NCBI GenBank assembly: GCA_964412105.1
Contig: CAYPNM010000002.1
Span: 62,001-126,000, forward strand
Direction: 5' to 3'
DNA: 64,000 bases
Source: JAKAGZ01 sp964412105
GTDB taxonomy: Bacteria > Bacteroidota > Ignavibacteria > Ignavibacteriales > Ignavibacteriaceae
Below, piece after piece: positions 61,801-64,000 of this stretch; position 1 is the stretch's first letter, and each line of letters begins with the position of its first letter. The notes beneath the pieces are model-generated. The model saw only the letters and a program-made list of their open reading frames with translations. It searched no databases and had not been told where the DNA came from. The position numbers were made by a program, and so were the translations under genes.

Positions 61801-62190
61801 AATACCGACAATTCGATCCAGGTCCACATCATATCGACAAAGTCCGTTGATAGTTCCAATCCATAAATTACCCTGACGGTCCGGATAAAGCGCATCTATA
61901 TTATTTCCGCTTAATCCGTCTGGTTGATTTGGGTTGTACGAATAAGTAATTAAATTAATTCCGTCATATCGTACCAGACCGGATCGAGTTCCAAACCACA
62001 TATACCCACGGGCATCTTGCTGCAAACTAATTACCATATCATCAATAAGTCCATTATCAGTTGTAATCTGCCTGAATTTAAATTCATTGACCTGGGCCAG
62101 GCAGGTGTTAGTCAAGATTAACAATAAAACCAACCAGGGTTTTTGGCAGGATTTTCGAAATATATCGGATAGAAATTTTATAGACATCAT
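58858..62190 (-). CDS. Two-component propeller sensor histidine kinase
   Basis: A 1110-residue kinase. The signal/anchor segment is at 18-32. Propeller repeats run about 37-680 with many GxxWIGT/GLxR strand ends; the Y_Y_Y domain is at about 720-790 and one membrane helix at 795-814. A coiled coil leads straight to the transmitter without a GAF domain: H875 (GIAHEIKNPLNF), N1007, DNGNG (1045-1049) and GTGLGL (1071-1076). The last 250 residues are close to identical to those of the 62288-64000 kinase and very similar to 54504-58301. Again no receiver is fused. Periplasmic propeller sensors of this class often detect polysaccharide fragments, but the ligand here is unknown. Confidence 0.93.
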   Translation of the reverse strand: MMSIKFLSDIFRKSCQKPWLVLLLILTNTCLAQVNEFKFRQITTDNGLIDDMVISLQQDARGYMWFGTRSGLVRYDGINLITYSYNPNQPDGLSGNNIDALYPDRQGNLWIGTINGLCRYDVDLDRIVGIKIEINQQTWTPQINDITSDKNGLFWIATQKDGLFSYNPSTNKFVHFIHDPSKPNSLEGSNVQTVLCTKDNVLWIGTEKGLFKLDRKSGTFTHIGSGKKSSIALSDSIVISLAEGENGDIWIGTVSGGLNRLNLKNKTLKIYKHIPNDPNSLSENLITSILYDNGKVWLGCGRGNYALQCLDVRSGNITKYDIGEKQLGPRILGAVNDIFKDKTGIIWICQSYGGVSYFDPNWENYQHYELNPKNPRDLINAVYGTMPISNNQLWLSSFDGFILFDRNKGIIKKYNDNGQPLFLRNKSIKVGNQLWAPTDNGIFRLDLQTGKINHMQKAVNSSNVRADAYNGLSGSYVNTLVLDKDGYVWAGSRLGGLDRIDPKTDYVKHFIHIDGDPSSLPENSVFPIYEIDEQHFWIGTNGGLALFNEKNETFKNYPYDPSDSTSISSNQISDICRSHSGILWIATYGGGLNRFYPKTGSFKRYTSQNKNIPNNTVYSCVDDENDNIWISTAAGIARFSPENEQCDFVLQQPDYYKVSKLPDGELCYSGPRGMIIINPENIKINSFAPQISLESVKINGHSRPISLFTNSLELEHNQNDIEFNFYAAHFSNPSQNKYAVFLKGYDDDWRNLGTAGFINYTNLEPGHYTLNVKAASTYDIWSKPLQLEIIINPPLWETWWAYVLYGVIFLLLLWRVDKFQKARAIRKEKERAQKKELEQAKEIEKAYTELKSTQAQLIHSEKMASLGELTAGIAHEIKNPLNFVNNFSEVSNDLITEMLEEADKGNTEEVKEIAKGLKQNLEKINHHGKRADSIVKGMLLHSRGTAGEKTPTDINDLLEQYVTLAYHGMRAQNKDFNIKIERDYDNTLEKINVVPQDISRVFLNIINNGCYAANERKKQNEGGFSPTIKVSTKNLKDKVEIRIADNGNGVPDKIKDKLFQPFYTTKPTGEGTGLGLSLSYDIVVKQHGGEIKIESKEGEGAEFIITLPYM

Positions 62191-62251
62191 GTACCCTAAT
62201 TTGAAACTTGTTCTTTTAAAAGTAGTTATTTCTGATTATTTAATATCCTTC

Positions 62252-62281
62252 AGGGACAATATAATATCAAAGCATGTCCCT
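62252..62281. repeat. Inverted repeat after the 3' end of the third kinase
   Basis: AGGGACA (62252-62258) and TGTCCCT (62275-62281) enclose a 16-base AT-rich loop, 6 bases beyond the stop of the kinase at 62288. It may be a terminator without a clear T-tract, or another dispersed palindrome of the AGGG...CCCT type seen elsewhere here. Confidence 0.5.
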
Positions 62282-62287
62282 ACTACA

Positions 62288-64000
62288 TTATGAATAAGGC
62301 AATGTAATCACAAACTCCGCACCCTCTCCCTCTTTCGAATCTATTTTTATTTCACCACCGTGCTGTTTTACAACAATATCATAGCTGAGAGACAAGCCCA
62401 ACCCGGTGCCTTCGCCCGTCGGTTTTGTTGTGAAGAACGGCTGGAAAAGCTTGTCTTTAATTTTATCCGGTATTCCATTGCCGTTATCAGAAATTCGGAT
62501 TTCAACTTTATCTTTTAAGTTTTTGGTTGAAACTTTAATGGTCGGTGAGAAACCATCACCGTCTTTTTTCTTCTTATCATTTGCTGAATAGCATCCGTTG
62601 TTAATAATATTCAAAAATACACGGCTTATATCCTGCGGAACCACTTTAATCTTTTCAAGTGATTTATCGTAATCTCTTTCTATTGTAATGTTGAAGTCTT
62701 TGTTCTGTGCTCTCATTCCGTGATAGGCAAGGGTTACGTATTGTTCTAATAAATCGTTTATGTCGGTCGGAGCTTTTTCTCCCGCTGTTCCGCGTGAATG
62801 CAATAGCATTCCTTTCACAATAGAATCCGCGCGCTTACCGTGTTGATTTATCTTTTCAAGGTTCTGCTTTAGATCTTTTACAATGTCGAGCACATCTTCA
62901 TTATTCCCTTTTTGTAATTCCTCCATTGCTTCATCAATTAATTCAGCGCTGACTTCAGAAAAATTATTCACAAAGTTCAGGGGATTTTTTATTTCGTGAG
63001 CGATGCCGGCGGTAAGTTCACCAAGTGATGCCATTTTTTCAGAATGAACCAGTTGGGCCTGTGCCGATTTTAATTCCTTTAACGTTCCTTCAACCGCTGT
63101 TTTTGCCTCTTCAAGGTTTTTAAAGTCCTCGTAACGTGCATAGGCGATAGAAAAAGCTTCGGCAAGTGTTTTTACCAGCTCTAGTTTTTCTTCATCGAGC
63201 GGGGCAACGTTTCCGACATAAAGCATTCCCTGTGCGAACGGAACAAAATGCAAATAAAGAGATTCCGGAGGCTTTGATGAACCCTGGTATGTTTCGGGGT
63301 TCTGAATCTGTCCGAGTTTCATCATTGATTTTGTCCAGTTTATAAATTCTTCCTTGTTCCAGTGTTCTTTATAAATTTGCTTGTTACGCCAGTGCTCTAC
63401 CGAATTTTTTGTAAGCGCATTTGATTCAGTTGAAAGATTTAATACTCCGAGAGATTTACCTTCAGGTGTAGTTAAATAAACCCGCGTATGTGTCTGATCA
63501 TCACTTACAATAAAAACACCACAGCGAATAAAGGGAACCTCCATTGTTTTTAACTCGCGCCATATAACAGGTGTGATTCTATTGAGATCTTCTGATGTCC
63601 GCATACTTGCAATTTCACCGCGTACTCTATCTAACGATGCTTGTTTAAGTGCTTCTCTTGCCTGTGCTTCTGCTTTTTGCAGATCAAGGAAACGCCTGTA
63701 TGTTTGATCAAAGACTCCGGCAAATCTCACCAAAAGTTGCAGCATTTCATCCGTAATCCTTTCGTTTGCAGTAAGAACAAGAAATCCGCGGGAGAAAAAG
63801 GCGACATGATGGACTCTGCGACCTTTAATATTTTCAAAATTAACCGGCAACCGGCCTTCCTTGGTTACGTATTGGAGCCAATCTTTCAGGCTTTTGCCCG
63901 TCAGGTCAACAACAAGCGAATCTTTTCCTTCTTTCCACGCCTTATAAAACTTAGCCATACTGGTAGGTTCATCTATCGAAAAAGAAAAATCATGCGTCAG
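62288..64000 (-). CDS. Soluble sensor histidine kinase, 5'-truncated by the window edge
   Basis: At least 556 residues from ATG 63958, but the frame is open to base 64000 (LTHDFSFSIDEPTS precedes that ATG), so the true N-terminus lies outside. Two GAF-like ligand-binding segments (about 1-90 and 105-285) are separated by the linker DLQKAEAQAREALKQASLDR, a pattern repeated in many Bacteroidetes/Ignavibacteria kinases. The transmitter has H321 (GIAHEIKNPLNF), an N-box NIINNGCYSAND, DNGNG and GTGLGL. No membrane helix is visible in the part present. Its catalytic end is nearly the same as that of the next kinase downstream, so they arose by recent duplication with sensor exchange. Confidence 0.9.
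   Translation of the reverse strand: MTHDFSFSIDEPTSMAKFYKAWKEGKDSLVVDLTGKSLKDWLQYVTKEGRLPVNFENIKGRRVHHVAFFSRGFLVLTANERITDEMLQLLVRFAGVFDQTYRRFLDLQKAEAQAREALKQASLDRVRGEIASMRTSEDLNRITPVIWRELKTMEVPFIRCGVFIVSDDQTHTRVYLTTPEGKSLGVLNLSTESNALTKNSVEHWRNKQIYKEHWNKEEFINWTKSMMKLGQIQNPETYQGSSKPPESLYLHFVPFAQGMLYVGNVAPLDEEKLELVKTLAEAFSIAYARYEDFKNLEEAKTAVEGTLKELKSAQAQLVHSEKMASLGELTAGIAHEIKNPLNFVNNFSEVSAELIDEAMEELQKGNNEDVLDIVKDLKQNLEKINQHGKRADSIVKGMLLHSRGTAGEKAPTDINDLLEQYVTLAYHGMRAQNKDFNITIERDYDKSLEKIKVVPQDISRVFLNIINNGCYSANDKKKKDGDGFSPTIKVSTKNLKDKVEIRISDNGNGIPDKIKDKLFQPFFTTKPTGEGTGLGLSLSYDIVVKQHGGEIKIDSKEGEGAEFVITLPYS

Noticed and set aside
1..64000. CRISPR arrays, rRNA genes, phage or transposase genes
   Set aside because: No regularly spaced direct repeats, rRNA signature or integrase/transposase motifs were seen on either strand.

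Overview
The window (about 36% GC by eye) looks like chromosomal DNA from a free-living bacterium of the FCB superphylum, most likely near Ignavibacteria/Melioribacteraceae. This is inferred from gene content: a DUF5686/CarboxypepD_reg outer-membrane-type protein, beta-propeller sensor kinases, an M16 peptidase pair, an M49 peptidase, an HAO-like octaheme cytochrome, a geranylgeranyl-reductase-type flavoprotein with its own ferredoxin, and a subtilase whose active-site region has the GF form usual in Bacteroidetes-type subtilases. A possible Bacteroidetes-style promoter (TTG-N20-TAnnTTTA) precedes the only tRNA. No phage, transposase or CRISPR array is visible.

Layout. 1-9056 is a signalling block. 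The 3' end of a secretin gene is followed without gaps by a CheY-like regulator, a 1183-residue hybrid kinase and a receiver protein with a kinase-type phosphoacceptor helix but no ATPase domain. These converge on a second hybrid kinase and an NtrC-type sigma-54 activator on the minus strand. 9184-9255 is tRNA-Lys(TTT). 9547-14341 holds a flavin-binding protein, a small cysteine-containing membrane protein, the ferredoxin/GGR pair and another kinase. 14456-18121 carries UDP-glucose dehydrogenase, a NusG-like antiterminator, a YhaM-like HD nuclease and a sirtuin. 18118-20605 has MarR, a GlsB/YeaQ protein, and rpiB with transaldolase. 20649-21810 is an arsR-arsM arsenic unit with a perfect 18-bp palindrome as candidate operator.

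22366-45793 is mostly housekeeping and envelope genes: ychF, a frameshifted M49 peptidase, a HAD phosphatase, a catalytic/non-catalytic M16 pair, the DUF5686 protein, an RRM protein, radA, alaS, an ECF sigma/anti-sigma pair, arginase next to a decayed 5-formyl-THF cyclo-ligase, a SpoIID-like protein, two glycosyltransferases and a DUF4922 HIT-like protein. 45941-52835 holds the octaheme cytochrome, small membrane proteins, a subtilase that lacks its catalytic aspartate, an AI-2E family permease, a DUF1028 protein and a TauE/SafE permease. 52909-64000 is a second signalling block on the minus strand: three histidine kinases with near-identical transmitter modules but different sensors, then a single-domain regulator and a receiver-PP2C phosphatase, which together look like a phosphorelay feeding a partner-switch output.

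Dispersed palindromes lie between genes in the last 12 kb, including two copies of a perfect 30-bp palindrome and a roughly 117-bp MITE-like unit with 14-bp inverted ends. The most notable items are the A7 frameshift in the M49 peptidase, the receiver-plus-DHp protein, the pseudo-subtilase, the ferredoxin-GGR pair, the recently amplified kinase family and the decayed folate gene. Both window edges cut genes: the secretin at the left and a kinase at the right.
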